A stretch of 6,025 nt of DNA from Acetatifactor sp. GTDB lineage: Bacteria > Bacillota > Clostridia > Lachnospirales > Lachnospiraceae. A model generated the notes under the pieces. The model was given only the letters and a program-made list of their open reading frames with translations. It made no database searches and was not told the DNA's origin. Positions within the stretch are counted from its first letter, which is position 1. The number at the start of each line of letters is the position of its first letter. The stretch spans positions 1 through 6,025 of the forward strand of contig JAILPF010000053.1 of assembly GCA_024699575.1 (NCBI GenBank). The letters are read 5' to 3'. Made by a program: the position numbers and the translations under genes. This document shows positions 5,892 to 6,025 of this stretch, in pieces.

Positions 5892-6025
5892 TTTTTCGTT
5901 CATTTAGAAGTTAAGGCAGAGGAAAATCTCAAATCAAAAAGCTTACGTGCCGTGTACGAGAACAATAAAGAATTGAAACCGTGCAGATTTTCCTTGTCGG
6001 GGTATCGAGAACAGGATTGGATGAC
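5892..6025. other. Terminal stretch, possibly the edge of an unidentified gene
   Basis: After a TGA at 5889-5891 one forward frame stays open to the window end, and includes AEENLKSKSLRAVYENNKEL and a later LSGYREQDWM. On the - strand a frame is also open from the end down to a stop at 5900-5902. The forward peptide has ordinary soluble-protein composition but no ATG start with a ribosome binding site, and I recognise no family in either direction. It could be a gene remnant or the C-terminal end of a reverse gene. Confidence 0.25.

Noticed and set aside
5708..5914. A 68-residue protein with FRPHFRAANAN repeats
   Set aside because: The frame is open because the 33-bp unit has no stop in that phase. 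No ribosome binding site precedes the ATG, and the base changes between units alter residues (Pro to Ser) rather than being silent.

Overview
The window looks like the downstream end of an extracellular or capsular polysaccharide gene cluster from a low-GC Gram-positive, most plausibly a gut or rumen clostridium of the Lachnospiraceae type. This is an inference from AT-rich coding sequence, strong AGGAG-type ribosome binding sites, gene content, and the kind of ATP-binding/HTH regulator debris at the right end. No marker gene fixes the taxon.

Bases 1-4709 hold four genes on the + strand, spaced 3 to 32 nt apart and probably one operon. They are the C-terminal half of a polysaccharide pyruvyl transferase family protein (cut by the window start), a MenD-like thiamine-diphosphate (ThDP) enzyme, a short-chain dehydrogenase/reductase (SDR), and a Wzx-type polysaccharide flippase. 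The pyruvyl transferase and flippase point to synthesis and export of lipid-linked repeat units. The ThDP enzyme and SDR, with stop and start 3 nt apart, are the unusual part. The ThDP enzyme has the MenD architecture and catalytic Glu, but several arginines that bind substrate in true MenD are replaced, and no menaquinone gene is present. I infer a two-step module: a ThDP carboligation or decarboxylation, then NAD(P)-dependent reduction (or the reverse order), making an unusual sugar or side group. The chemistry cannot be read from the sequence.

Bases 4710-4827 are intergenic and contain a perfect 8-bp inverted repeat that runs into a strong ribosome binding site. From 4828 to about 5664 there are decayed pieces of ATP-binding regulators of the AlbA_2/Schlafen-like family (COG2865 type). 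A GHKL-ATPase plus HTH C-terminal part (4848-5519) has lost its N-terminus and an internal block. It is followed by a piece of the family's middle region (5523-5651), which should lie upstream of the ATPase domain. The two share a 19-nt identical block and a second 9-nt identical block at different spacing, so at least two related copies seem to have collapsed here.

The last ~370 bases contain no gene I can name. They hold a tandem array of a 33-bp unit (three full copies and a partial fourth, 5762-5879) and a terminal stretch (5892-6025) open in one forward frame and one reverse frame, which may be the edge of an unidentified gene. The right third therefore looks like a variable, rearranging boundary of the polysaccharide locus.
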